From contig OZ245789.1 of assembly GCA_965228045.1 (NCBI GenBank), forward strand, positions 1,922,001 through 1,986,000: 64,000 nt of DNA. The letters are read 5' to 3'. Positions within the stretch are counted from its first letter, which is position 1. Each line of letters starts with the position of its first letter. Shown one piece after another: positions 1 through 7,772 of the stretch. Source of the stretch: JANQEU01 sp965228045. GTDB lineage: Bacteria; Bacteroidota; Bacteroidia; Cytophagales; Cyclobacteriaceae. The translations under genes were made by a program, and so were the position numbers. The notes under the pieces were generated by a model. That model was not told the DNA's origin, did no database searches, and was given only the letters and a program-made list of their open reading frames with translations.

Positions 1-704
1 CCTCTACTTTAGTGATGGCCAGATCGTCCATAGCAGACCCTGTGGCGGCAAGAACTTCGATCAAATTGAAAGCAGGATTGGTCTCTAACGTTTCCGCGCT
101 TCCTGAAACAAGCAATGGATTTACCGTTCAAAGAAGCATTTATACGGGTAAGGCTTTTGCCAATACGGAAGTCAAAGCGGAGAAAAAGATTTTGACCTTA
201 AAGAAAAATGCAGTGGCCATTAAGGAGGATGGATCTGATCCATCAGTGGAATCCTTCAGTCCCACCTTACATGAGAGTGATCAGAAGGTAAAAATTACCT
301 CTAAAGAAAAAGCCGAGGGTGATGTTTTGCTTCCGGAAGCAGATATCGTGGTCTCAGGTGGTCGCGGACTTAAAGGTCCGGAAAACTGGGGTATGGTGGA
401 AGAGCTTGCGAAGGTATTAGGCGCAGCTACAGGTTGCAGCAAGCCGGTATCAGATATGGATTGGAGACCGCACCACGAGCATGTGGGCCAAACCGGAATT
501 AAGGTAGCTCCATCTTTGTACATAGCGATAGGTATTTCCGGCGCGATTCAGCATTTAGCAGGTGTAAATTCATCAAAATATATTCTGGTTATCAACAAAG
601 ACCCTGAAGCACCTTTCTTCAAAGCTGCTGATTATGGTGTTGTTGGAGACGCGTTCGAGGTTGTTCCCAAATTGACAGAAGCTATAAAAGCTAAAATCGG
701 ATAA
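1..704 (+). CDS. etfA: Electron transfer flavoprotein subunit alpha (C-terminal part)
   Basis: ETF takes electrons from acyl-CoA and related dehydrogenases and passes them to ETF:quinone oxidoreductase; the alpha subunit holds most of the FAD site. The reading frame is open to the left edge, so the visible ATG near position 15 is internal and the N-terminal third is outside the window. What remains, about 230 residues, shows the end of the N-terminal domain (SIKLKAGLVSNVSALPETSN) and the FAD-binding domain with VVSGGRGLKGPENW, DMDWRPHHEHVGQTG and IGISGAIQHLAG. The TAA is followed with no gap by the next ATG, so it is the upstream member of an operon with the nuclease-family gene. etfB would be expected just upstream. 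Identity is secure; only length is incomplete. Confidence 0.93.
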   Translation, partial: STLVMARSSIADPVAARTSIKLKAGLVSNVSALPETSNGFTVQRSIYTGKAFANTEVKAEKKILTLKKNAVAIKEDGSDPSVESFSPTLHESDQKVKITSKEKAEGDVLLPEADIVVSGGRGLKGPENWGMVEELAKVLGAATGCSKPVSDMDWRPHHEHVGQTGIKVAPSLYIAIGISGAIQHLAGVNSSKYILVINKDPEAPFFKAADYGVVGDAFEVVPKLTEAIKAKIG

Positions 705-1295
705 ATGCAGGATAAGATAAAGTTGGAAATTCTGGGATTATCCTCCAGTCAATCGCAGTCCGGGTCTTTTGCGCTGGTATTGGGAGAAGTAAGCGGCAAC
801 AGACGTCTACCAATCATCATTGGCATGTTTGAGGCCCAGGCAATAGCGATTGAGATCGAAAAAATCACTCCGAATCGTCCTATGACTCATGATCTTTTCA
901 AATCCTTTTCACACAATTTCGAATTCGACATCAAAGAGATCATTATTTCTGATCTAAAGGAAGGAGTTTTCTTTGCCAAGATCGTTTGTGGTAAGAATGG
1001 TGAGAAACTTGAGATTGATTCCCGTCCATCAGATGCCATTGCCATTGGTTTGAGATTCGGTGTTGACATTTATACTAATGAGTCCATATTGACTGAGGCG
1101 GGAATAGTACTAACCGATGAGACAGATGGAGAAATCACACAGATCAGGCCGGACGTTCAGGATGAATCCAAAAAACCACAAGATCTTGGTGATATGTCAT
1201 CTGAAAAACTGAATGAGCTTTTGGATAAAGCGCTGGCAGACGAGGATTACGAAAGAGCTGCCAAGATCAGGGACGAAATTAAGCGTCGCAACTAA
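705..1295 (+). CDS. Bifunctional nuclease family protein with C-terminal UVR motif
   Basis: 196 residues. Residues about 5-125 form a bifunctional-nuclease domain (DUF151/BFN), recognisable by LPIIIGMFEAQAIAIEIE, the PRPMTHDLF-type segment and the strongly conserved DSRPSDAIAIGLRFG. Residues 168-196 form a UVR motif (LLDKALADEDYERAAKIRDE), as in UvrB/UvrC and McsA, a coiled-coil interaction helix pair. Plant members of the BFN family have DNase and RNase activity; bacterial members are poorly characterised, so the substrate is unknown. The ATG directly abuts the etfA stop, indicating translational coupling, and the transporter gene follows after 6 bases. BFN plus UVR is a common arrangement in Bacteroidota and not a new fusion. 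Confidence 0.88.
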   Translation: MQDKIKLEILGLSSSQSQSGSFALVLGEVSGNRRLPIIIGMFEAQAIAIEIEKITPNRPMTHDLFKSFSHNFEFDIKEIIISDLKEGVFFAKIVCGKNGEKLEIDSRPSDAIAIGLRFGVDIYTNESILTEAGIVLTDETDGEITQIRPDVQDESKKPQDLGDMSSEKLNELLDKALADEDYERAAKIRDEIKRRN

Positions 1296-1301
1296 CTCCA
1301 A

Positions 1302-2615
1302 ATGGACATACTCAAGGCTGTATTCGGCATTGCATTTCTGATCGGCCTTGCATTCTTATTTTCCGGTAACAGGCGGTCCGTGGACTGGAAACTTGTTATT
1401 GCCGGTCTTGTGATTCAGGTGATCGTAGGATTTCTTATTGGGCAGGTTTCACTGGTTCAGGATTTTTTTTCTATCATTTCCAGTGGGTTTGTCAGGTTCC
1501 TGAATTTTGCCCTTAAAGGTGCTGAATTTCTATATGGTGATCTGGCGATAAATAGTGACAACAATGACGGCGCAAGACACAGTCTTGGTTTCCTTTTTGT
1601 CTTTCAGGCGCTTCCGACTGTGATATTCTTTTCGTCCGTCACTGCAGGCTTGTACTATCTCGGAGTCCTTCAAAAAATTGTTTTTGTTTTTGCCTGGGTG
1701 ATGACAAAAACCATGAGGTTGTCTGGGGCTGAAAGTTTGTCAGCCGCCGGAAATATATTTCTTGGTCAAACAGAGGCACCATTGCTGGTAAGACCATTTA
1801 TTGACAGAATGACCACATCGGAGTTGAATTGTCTTATGACCGGAGGCATGGCCACGATTGCCGGAAGCGTTCTCGGAGCCTATGTGTCATTTTTGGGGGG
1901 AGGTGACCCTGCTGCACAGGCTCGTTTTGCCACCTATCTGCTTAGTGCCTCGATCATGAATGCCCCTGCTGCCATTGTGATGGCAAAGATTTTTCTTCCT
2001 GAGCAGGAACCTGAAAAAATTGACAGCAGTCTGAAAGTGAGCAAGTCAAATCTGGGTGTTAACCTCATAGATGCCCTGGCAAGAGGTGCGTCGGATGGGA
2101 TTAAGCTGGCCCTCAATATAGCAGCTATGCTGTTGGCTTTCATTGCCGTGATCTTCGCTCTGAACTGGATTCTGGTGGATGGGATAGGAGCGGTTACGGG
2201 TTTGAACGAATTTGTGCGCACCTCAACCAATGGGACATTTGAGGGGTTTTCTTTGCAATATATCCTCGGACAGGTCTTTCGCATTTTCGCTTTCGCAATG
2301 GGAGTCGATTGGTCTGAAAGTCTACTGGTCGGCAGCCTGCTTGGACAGAAGACCGTCATCAATGAATTTGTAGCTTATCTGAATCTCGCAGAACTCAAAT
2401 CAGCCGGAGTACTTAGCCAAAAGTCTATCGTCATATCTACTTACGCCTTATGTGGATTTGCTAATTTCAGCAGTATTGCCATCCAGATAGGTGGTATTGG
2501 GGGGATGGCACCAAAAAGACAGGCGGATCTTTCAAGTCTTGGCCTGAGGGCGCTGATGGCGGCTACATTGGCTACCATGCTGACCGCTACAATTGCCGGA
2601 GCCCTTTTTGCTTAG
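1302..2615 (+). CDS. Concentrative nucleoside transporter (CNT family)
   Basis: 437-residue inner-membrane protein with roughly ten hydrophobic segments. The CNT core is visible as FVFQALPTVIFFSSV, the signature GQTEAPLLVRPF around residue 160, the glycine-rich MATIAGSVLGAYVSFLGG and a late ALCGFANFSSIAIQIGG segment, which carry the nucleoside- and cation-binding residues in this family. It imports nucleosides driven by sodium or protons. It is third in the etfA/nuclease-family run, 6 bases behind its neighbour. Its last 4 bases overlap the stop of mgsA, which converges from the other strand. The cation and base preference cannot be read from sequence alone. Confidence 0.9.
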   Translation: MDILKAVFGIAFLIGLAFLFSGNRRSVDWKLVIAGLVIQVIVGFLIGQVSLVQDFFSIISSGFVRFLNFALKGAEFLYGDLAINSDNNDGARHSLGFLFVFQALPTVIFFSSVTAGLYYLGVLQKIVFVFAWVMTKTMRLSGAESLSAAGNIFLGQTEAPLLVRPFIDRMTTSELNCLMTGGMATIAGSVLGAYVSFLGGGDPAAQARFATYLLSASIMNAPAAIVMAKIFLPEQEPEKIDSSLKVSKSNLGVNLIDALARGASDGIKLALNIAAMLLAFIAVIFALNWILVDGIGAVTGLNEFVRTSTNGTFEGFSLQYILGQVFRIFAFAMGVDWSESLLVGSLLGQKTVINEFVAYLNLAELKSAGVLSQKSIVISTYALCGFANFSSIAIQIGGIGGMAPKRQADLSSLGLRALMAATLATMLTATIAGALFA

Positions 2616-2977
2616 GATCTTACCATTTGATCCATGATCAGCTTTGCTGTTGCAGGGTTGGTAGCCAGTGGGATATTATGGACATCGCATAATCTCATGA
2701 GCATTTGCACATCCGGTTCGTGCGGATGCTTATCCATCGGATCCCTGAAGAAAATCACGGCATTGAGCTTTTTCTCTGCAGCCAATGCGGCAATTTGAGC
2801 ATCTCCACCCAGCGGACCGGATAAAAACCTTTTGACATGAAGCCCGGCTTTCTCAGCATGCTTACCGGTGGTTCCCGTTGAAACCAGTTCTATCTTTTGA
2901 AGTTCACTCTTGTATTCCAGCAGAAATGCCACCATCTCTGCTTTTTTACCATCGTGGGCAATTACGGCAATTTTCAT
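2612..2977 (-). CDS. mgsA: Methylglyoxal synthase
   Basis: 121-residue single-domain cytoplasmic enzyme that converts dihydroxyacetone phosphate to methylglyoxal and phosphate, a bypass of lower glycolysis used to relieve sugar-phosphate stress. Family hallmarks are the N-terminal IAVIAHDGKK, the phosphate-binding loop STGTTG, LSGPLGGDAQIAA containing the catalytic aspartate, and FFRDPMDKHPHEPDV. Length is normal for the shorter Bacteroidota form. It lies 64 bases downstream of pckA on the same strand and may share its transcript, which would place a triose-phosphate overflow enzyme next to the gluconeogenic entry enzyme. It converges on the nucleoside transporter with a 4-base overlap. Confidence 0.95.
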   Translation of the reverse strand: MKIAVIAHDGKKAEMVAFLLEYKSELQKIELVSTGTTGKHAEKAGLHVKRFLSGPLGGDAQIAALAAEKKLNAVIFFRDPMDKHPHEPDVQMLMRLCDVHNIPLATNPATAKLIMDQMVRS

Positions 2978-3041
2978 AGTCTGAGATTAAGATACCAAAT
3001 TACCTAATCTCCGCCCATATTGTCCAAACTCAATAAAGACT

Positions 3042-4658
3042 TTACGAATAATTATTATTAGGTACCGGTTCTCCGCTTAAAATCTCTTCATTAGCCAGGT
3101 CTCTGAATTTATCGAAGTTTTTTCGGAACCTGACGGCAAGGTCGTTGGCTTTTTCATAAAATCCTTTGTCATTGCGCCAGGTCTCCCGGGGACTCAGGAT
3201 CTCATTGGGCACGTCCGGACAAGTCAACGGAATTTCCGCGCCGAAGATGGAGTGTTTTCTATATCCTACATTGTCAAGCACACCTGCCAGGGCAGCCGAT
3301 ATCATTGCCCTGGTATAGGTGAGGTTGATACGCTGACCTGTTCCATAAGCACCACCTGTCCATCCGGTATTGATTAACCAAATTTTCACATCATGTTCGT
3401 CCATTTTCTTTCCAAGCATTTCGGCGTAGACCGTGGGAGCCAGTGGCAGAAATGGAGCACCGAAGCAAGCTGAGAAGACCGGTTCAGGCTCGGTGACTCC
3501 GGCTTCAGTACCTGCTACTTTAGAGGTATATCCGGAAAGAAAATGGTACATGGCCTGACCTTTTGATAACCTCTGGATAGGAGGGATCACTCCGAAAGCA
3601 TCACAGGTAAGGAAAAAGATATTTTTTGGAATCCCGCCGATGGAGGGATTCACTGCATTTCGAATATGTTCGATTGGATACGATACACGTGTATTTTCCG
3701 TGATGCTTCCATCTGAGTAATTGATCTTCCTGGTCCCTTCAAAAAACTTCGTATTCTCCACGATTGCACCATATTTAATGGCATTCCAGATATCGGGTTC
3801 CTTTTCTTCCGTCAGGTTGATTGTTTTCGCATAGCAGCCTCCTTCAAAATTGAAAACATTCTTTTCTGTCCAGCCATGCTCATCATCTCCAATCAGGAGT
3901 CGGTTCGGATCCGCAGATAGGGTAGTTTTTCCCGTACCGGACAAACCAAAAAAGATGGCAGTGTCTCTTTTCTCGATGCCCATATTGGCAGAGCAGTGCA
4001 TGCTCAGAACATTGTCGTTTACGGGAAGGAGGAAATTCAACACCGAGAAGATTCCTTTTTTCATTTCCCCGGAGTACTCAGTTCCTCCAATGAGAATTAT
4101 TCGTTTTGTGAAATTGATGACTGCAAAATTCTCACTTCTGGTGCCGTCTGTTTCCGGATTGGCTTTGAACCGGGGGCAGCAAATGACTGTAAAATTTGGT
4201 TCAAATGACTCAAGTTTATACTGCTCCGGTTGCAGGAACATGTTATAACAGAAAAGGTTATGCCATGCAAAGGTGTTTATGAAACGAACGCGTAGACGAT
4301 GTGTTTTGTCTGCACCGGCGTACATATCCCGCACATAGACCTTTTTCTCGGCGAGATATCCTATGATTTTGTTGTAAAGGATTTCAAAACTCTCGGATGA
4401 GATCGGTTGGTTGATGTTTCCCCACCAGACTTTGTCTTTTGTCAAATCATCTTCAACGATGAATCGGTCTTTTGGAGATCTTCCGGTAAATTTTCCTGTT
4501 TCTACAAACAAAGCACCCACATCCGTCAGGTGACCTTCTTTATTTTTTACTGTTTCCTCGATCAGTTCAGCCTGCTGAAGATTCCAGTGTGCTTCTGATA
4601 CTGAAATGCCTGCTGATTTTAAGTCATTGGGTTGTGGTTTTAAACCAAATTCTTTCAT
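3042..4658 (-). CDS. pckA: Phosphoenolpyruvate carboxykinase (ATP)
   Basis: 538 residues, the usual length for the ATP-dependent enzyme, which decarboxylates oxaloacetate to PEP for gluconeogenesis. The kinase-1a P-loop GLSGTGKTTLS, the metal-binding GDDEHGW, the early FTGRSPKDRFIVED and the adenine-site region RVSYPIEHI are all intact. The ATG start gives the normal N-terminus. It lies 84 bases after the sodium:solute symporter on the same strand, and mgsA follows. With mdh at 24.7 kb it supports growth on organic acids or amino acids, in line with the many peptidases in the window. Confidence 0.97.
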   Translation of the reverse strand: MKEFGLKPQPNDLKSAGISVSEAHWNLQQAELIEETVKNKEGHLTDVGALFVETGKFTGRSPKDRFIVEDDLTKDKVWWGNINQPISSESFEILYNKIIGYLAEKKVYVRDMYAGADKTHRLRVRFINTFAWHNLFCYNMFLQPEQYKLESFEPNFTVICCPRFKANPETDGTRSENFAVINFTKRIILIGGTEYSGEMKKGIFSVLNFLLPVNDNVLSMHCSANMGIEKRDTAIFFGLSGTGKTTLSADPNRLLIGDDEHGWTEKNVFNFEGGCYAKTINLTEEKEPDIWNAIKYGAIVENTKFFEGTRKINYSDGSITENTRVSYPIEHIRNAVNPSIGGIPKNIFFLTCDAFGVIPPIQRLSKGQAMYHFLSGYTSKVAGTEAGVTEPEPVFSACFGAPFLPLAPTVYAEMLGKKMDEHDVKIWLINTGWTGGAYGTGQRINLTYTRAMISAALAGVLDNVGYRKHSIFGAEIPLTCPDVPNEILSPRETWRNDKGFYEKANDLAVRFRKNFDKFRDLANEEILSGEPVPNNNYS

Positions 4659-4742
4659 AACTAGATTTAAAAGGGGTGAATCTATTTTGGGACGAAATTA
4701 CACCACTTGGTCAGTATAGCATTGCTTTTTGCAAAGACTTTA

Positions 4743-6233
4743 TCATCCCTTTTCAAAAAAGGGATCAACCACCTCCGGCTTGCTTTTTTCAGTCATGAGA
4801 CTCACCACAACCAGCGCAGTGACGGAAACAATAATGGCGGGTATAGCTATGAAATCAGTGTCAAAAGGGAACTTCAAAATACTCAGATCAAGACTGCCAT
4901 CACCAATGATTTTATTCATGATGGAGATAAAAAGCACGGTAATCATTCCACCTGCTATGCTGGCGATTCCACCTTCTTTTGTTACCCGTTTCCATAAAAA
5001 TGCCGCCAAAATGGCTGGCGCCAGGGAGGCACCGATCATCGTATAACTAATAAGTGCCATTTCCAGAATAGTAGTGAATTGAGTTACCGTCAGAAACGCC
5101 AGCAAGCCAAGGACCACTATAGCAGCTCGTTGAATGAGGATCTTCTTTTTAGAATCAACGTTTTTGATGAAATATTTTTCAATTAAGTCCCGCGAGACGT
5201 TTGTGGATACCACCATCAAAAAGGTATTTCCGGTGGAAAGAATGATGGCTACGCCTCCGGCAAATAATAAAGAACCAACATAGGCAGGAAGTTTCTCAAA
5301 GCCAATTCGTAGTATGATTTCCTCCGACATGGCCCTGTTTATAGAGCCGTCTGCCATAAAGAATCTTGGATCTTCAGCATACATGGCGAAGCCAATTACT
5401 GCCAGAGCACACATCAGAAATTCAATTAATACCACTCCGATGAACATGCCAAATACTGCCTGCCGAGCGGATTTCGCATCCTTGGCGGATGAGAATTTTT
5501 GATAGATGCTGCTTTCACTGAGGAGTAGTAGCAATGTGGGTAGGAGAATGCCAATGTACCATACCGCATCGTGCCCTTCCACCATGGATAAATGGCTTGG
5601 ATTCACTTCGTTGATTTTGGTCACTACACCATCCCATCCTCCCTGGTTGTCCAGTGCGAAGGGAATCGCCAGACATATGGCTAAGATCATGATCACGCCA
5701 TTGAAAATGTCAATGGATACGATGGACACCATTCCGGCCAGGGCGGTAAAACAAACGATTACCAGAAATGAGATAAACGTGCCCATATCCGGACTGATGG
5801 CACCTTCGGTCAAAATTGACAGGAATCGGCCGCCTCCTTTAAACTGATAGCCGGCGATGATCAGGTAGGCAATGATTATTGTGATCGTGCCCAGTAACCT
5901 TGCGATTGGCGCATATCTTTTTTCAAGAATGTCCGTCATAGTGTACTGAGCAATTTTTCGTACCCTGGCCGCAATGAAGTATACCACCAGAATACCAATC
6001 CAGGCTCCCATTGAAAACCATAGCTCCGAAAATCCCGTGCGGAACGTAAGACCGGCTGTGCCAAAAAGGCTGCCCGAACCAATCCAGGTAGTAACAAGTG
6101 TGCCGACCAACAAATAAACAGGTACACTTCTGCCAGCGACAACGAAATCGTCCTCTGTTTTTACCTGGCGACTTTTGTAGATTATGATGGCTGTAAGGAT
6201 CAGGATGTAGCCAACGGTGACAATTATGAACAT
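4743..6233 (-). CDS. Sodium:solute symporter (SSS family)
   Basis: 496-residue inner-membrane protein with about 13 hydrophobic helices and family features such as VTTWIGSGSLFGTAGL in the first core helix, SLLFAGGVAIILSTGNTFLMV and NVSRDLIEKYF. It should import an organic solute with sodium; the substrate cannot be assigned. The reading frame can be extended to a TTG at 6254, but the ATG at 6233 gives a normal first membrane helix (MFIIVTVGYILILTA) and leaves room for a promoter box at 6252-6259, so the ATG was chosen. A perfect 9-bp stem-loop covers its last codons. pckA follows on the same strand 84 bases later, and a gluconeogenic substrate is a reasonable guess only. Confidence 0.9.
   Translation of the reverse strand: MFIIVTVGYILILTAIIIYKSRQVKTEDDFVVAGRSVPVYLLVGTLVTTWIGSGSLFGTAGLTFRTGFSELWFSMGAWIGILVVYFIAARVRKIAQYTMTDILEKRYAPIARLLGTITIIIAYLIIAGYQFKGGGRFLSILTEGAISPDMGTFISFLVIVCFTALAGMVSIVSIDIFNGVIMILAICLAIPFALDNQGGWDGVVTKINEVNPSHLSMVEGHDAVWYIGILLPTLLLLLSESSIYQKFSSAKDAKSARQAVFGMFIGVVLIEFLMCALAVIGFAMYAEDPRFFMADGSINRAMSEEIILRIGFEKLPAYVGSLLFAGGVAIILSTGNTFLMVVSTNVSRDLIEKYFIKNVDSKKKILIQRAAIVVLGLLAFLTVTQFTTILEMALISYTMIGASLAPAILAAFLWKRVTKEGGIASIAGGMITVLFISIMNKIIGDGSLDLSILKFPFDTDFIAIPAIIVSVTALVVVSLMTEKSKPEVVDPFFEKG
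4745..4765 (-). other. Stem-loop over the stop codon of the symporter gene
   Basis: A perfect 9-bp inverted repeat (4745-4753 with 4757-4765, loop of 3) covers the last codons of the symporter and reaches its TGA stop. No T-run follows on the transcribed strand, so it is not a typical Rho-independent terminator. It could protect the 3' end of the message or attenuate transcription before pckA. The C-terminal peptide DPFFEKG also requires part of this sequence, so it may be incidental. Confidence 0.4.
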
Positions 6234-6251
6234 ATTTGGGCGAAATTTCCC

Positions 6252-6259
6252 CAAACATA
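6252..6259 (-). promoter_or_regulatory. Candidate Bacteroidota -7 promoter box
   Basis: On the minus strand this reads TATGTTTG, a perfect match to the Bacteroidota primary-sigma -7 consensus TAnnTTTG, 18 bases ahead of the symporter ATG at 6233. A TTTAACGG stretch sits upstream where a weak -33 element might be. No experiment supports it, but its position argues against the upstream TTG start of the symporter. Confidence 0.4.
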
Positions 6260-6338
6260 ACCATTATCATCAGTCCGTTAAATTGATTTAGATAAAAAGG
6301 AAGATCGGATTAAATTGCAGACTGTTACCAAGTAAAAG

Positions 6339-6644
6339 ATGATACTGATCAAAAACCGCTATCGTAAAACGCTTTACAAGATCAAGAATGATCAGGTTAT
6401 GACCCAATCCGGAAAGCTTATTGGTAAAGTCTTGAATGATCAATTACTGGATGCAGACGGGCAGCTGCTGGCCAAGGTCACCGAAAGTCAGGTTCTTGAT
6501 GTGGCAGAGGATAAAGTTTTAGCCAATGTTGTAGGGACGGAAATAAAGTCTCCGGATGATCAGCTTATGGGTTATGTGGATGGAACACCGGCTCGAAATT
6601 TTGCCCATGGCGCTGCCGCGCTTGTGAAATTTGCTTTTCTTTAA
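6339..6644 (+). CDS. Small repeat protein of unknown function (beta-flower-like)
   Basis: 101-residue protein with no signal peptide. It consists of short repeats of about 15-17 residues built on an alternating pattern: SGKLIGKVLNDQLLD, DGQLLAKVTESQVLD, EDKVLANVVGTEIKS, DDQLMGYVDG. Such repeats predict successive small beta-hairpins; small Bacteroidota proteins of this look have been labelled 5-fold beta-flower proteins, and this is a plausible match from memory, not a verified one. No function can be given. It is the only plus-strand gene between the symporter and Sir2, and its last 4 bases overlap the Sir2 stop on the other strand. The regular repeat and clean reading frame make it a credible gene despite its size. 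Confidence 0.7.
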   Translation: MILIKNRYRKTLYKIKNDQVMTQSGKLIGKVLNDQLLDADGQLLAKVTESQVLDVAEDKVLANVVGTEIKSPDDQLMGYVDGTPARNFAHGAAALVKFAFL

Positions 6645-7345
6645 TCCGAATATTTCTCCTTTATAATTTCAAATGCTTTTGGAACTCCGGTGGAGGCGGG
6701 TTCATTCAGCAAGTGCATGTTTTCTTTTCTATTTACAGTGGGTAGGTTGGGATCAATGATGAATTTTGGAACTTCATCCGGGACAAGATCCAATAGACCT
6801 GCTGCAGGATAAACAGCGAGTGAAGTACCCACTACCATAAAAATATCCGCCTTATAGGTCTCCAAAGCAGCTACCTCCATCATTGGAACCATTTCCCCAA
6901 ACCAAACTACAAAAGGCCTTAGTTGGCTTCCTTTTTCACACTTATCCCCAATGTTTAGCTCCCATCCGTCCATGTCATAGACCAATGAGGAGTCTACGGT
7001 GCTCTGTGATTTAAACAACTCACCGTGAAGATGAATGACTTTCTCACTTCCTGCTTTTTCGTGCAGGTTGTCGATATTTTGAGTGATGATACTCACGTCA
7101 TATTGGTTTTGCATTTGAGCGAGCGTGAGGTGACCTGGATTTGGTTTGGTGGTCAGGGCCTGTTTCCGTCTCTCATTGTAAAATCTAAGGACGGTCTCTT
7201 TGTCCTTTCGCCACCCTTGAGGGGAAGCCACCTCCATCACATCATAACCTTCCCATAGACCTCCGGCGTCTCTAAAGGTTTTAATTCCGGATTCGGCGCT
7301 GATGCCAGCGCCAGTGAGGACTACTATTTTTTTTCGCTTTGACAT
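6641..7345 (-). CDS. cobB: Sir2-family NAD-dependent protein deacylase
   Basis: 234-residue cytoplasmic sirtuin that removes acyl groups from lysine using NAD. Visible are the NAD-binding GAGISAESGIKTFRDAGGLW, TQNIDNLHEKAG, catalytic His107 in LHGE, and VVWFGEMVP. Tyr56 and Arg59 (FYNERR) form the YxxR pair that binds negatively charged acyl groups in class III sirtuins such as SIRT5 and E. coli CobB, so desuccinylation or demalonylation is likely alongside deacetylation. The zinc module, normally two CxxC pairs between the catalytic His and LRP, has only one cysteine, Cys136; the structural zinc is probably absent. The start is ATG with a leader of about 10 bases behind a terminator, so its promoter may overlap that hairpin. 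Confidence 0.92.
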   Translation of the reverse strand: MSKRKKIVVLTGAGISAESGIKTFRDAGGLWEGYDVMEVASPQGWRKDKETVLRFYNERRKQALTTKPNPGHLTLAQMQNQYDVSIITQNIDNLHEKAGSEKVIHLHGELFKSQSTVDSSLVYDMDGWELNIGDKCEKGSQLRPFVVWFGEMVPMMEVAALETYKADIFMVVGTSLAVYPAAGLLDLVPDEVPKFIIDPNLPTVNRKENMHLLNEPASTGVPKAFEIIKEKYSD

Positions 7346-7354
7346 AAAACAAAA

Positions 7355-7384
7355 AAAGTCATCCGCCTTTCAGGGGATGACTTT
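7355..7384 (-). terminator. Rho-independent terminator
   Basis: A perfect 10-bp stem (7355-7364 with 7375-7384, loop of 10) is followed on the minus strand by an uninterrupted T-run and then GTTTT. It lies 22 bases beyond the stop of the small membrane-protein gene at 7407 and just before the sir2 ATG at 7345, separating the two units. Confidence 0.8.
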
Positions 7385-7406
7385 AGGATTTTTTTGCTTC
7401 CTTATT

Positions 7407-7709
7407 TTATAGAATGAGGATCAGGAGCAACACAATGATGATTACAGCTCCAAGTGAAAGTGTCACGGGGCTACCAAGTCCTGCTTCCGTTTTTAGCTCT
7501 TTCTCTATGCCCTTGAGCTCTTTCTTCAAGGCTCTTTTTTCCTTTCCGGAAAGCTCTGACATGTCCATCTTTTTGATCTCATTGACTCTATTGACCAACA
7601 TCTCTACTCTTTCGGTACGAGTTACTGGTTCTTTCTCAGTTTCTGATGTCGCAGCTGACGTAAAAACAAGGCTTAAAACCAGAAAGCTGCTAAAAATTAG
7701 TTTCTTCAT
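7407..7709 (-). CDS. Small secreted or membrane-anchored protein, unknown function
   Basis: 100 residues. Residues 1-20 look like a signal peptide (MKKLIFSSFLVLSLVFTSAA). Residues 30-75 are highly charged and predicted helical or coiled (VEMLVNRVNEIKKMD, GKEKRALKKELKGIEKELK). Residues 83-100 are a very hydrophobic C-terminal helix (LGAVIIIVLLLILIL). The likely topology is a periplasmic helical segment anchored by its C-terminus. Small proteins of this kind are common in Bacteroidota and have no assigned role. It is flanked by its own terminator at 7355-7384 and sits 63 bases after the decarboxylase stop on the same strand. Confidence 0.75.
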   Translation of the reverse strand: MKKLIFSSFLVLSLVFTSAATSETEKEPVTRTERVEMLVNRVNEIKKMDMSELSGKEKRALKKELKGIEKELKTEAGLGSPVTLSLGAVIIIVLLLILIL

Positions 7710-7772
7710 CTTATCGGTAGTTAAAAAAGTTTAGGGATTTGAAATTGATCAATTTCGATAATATTTCAAAGT

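Noticed and set aside
1934..2362. 142-residue open frame on the minus strand
   Set aside because: Antisense shadow of the nucleoside transporter; no hydrophobic or domain pattern.
3850..4248. 132-residue open frame on the plus strand
   Set aside because: Antisense to pckA in a region of strong conservation.
4745..4765. Intrinsic terminator of the symporter gene
   Set aside because: Good hairpin but overlapping the stop codon and without a T-run; kept only as a stem-loop.
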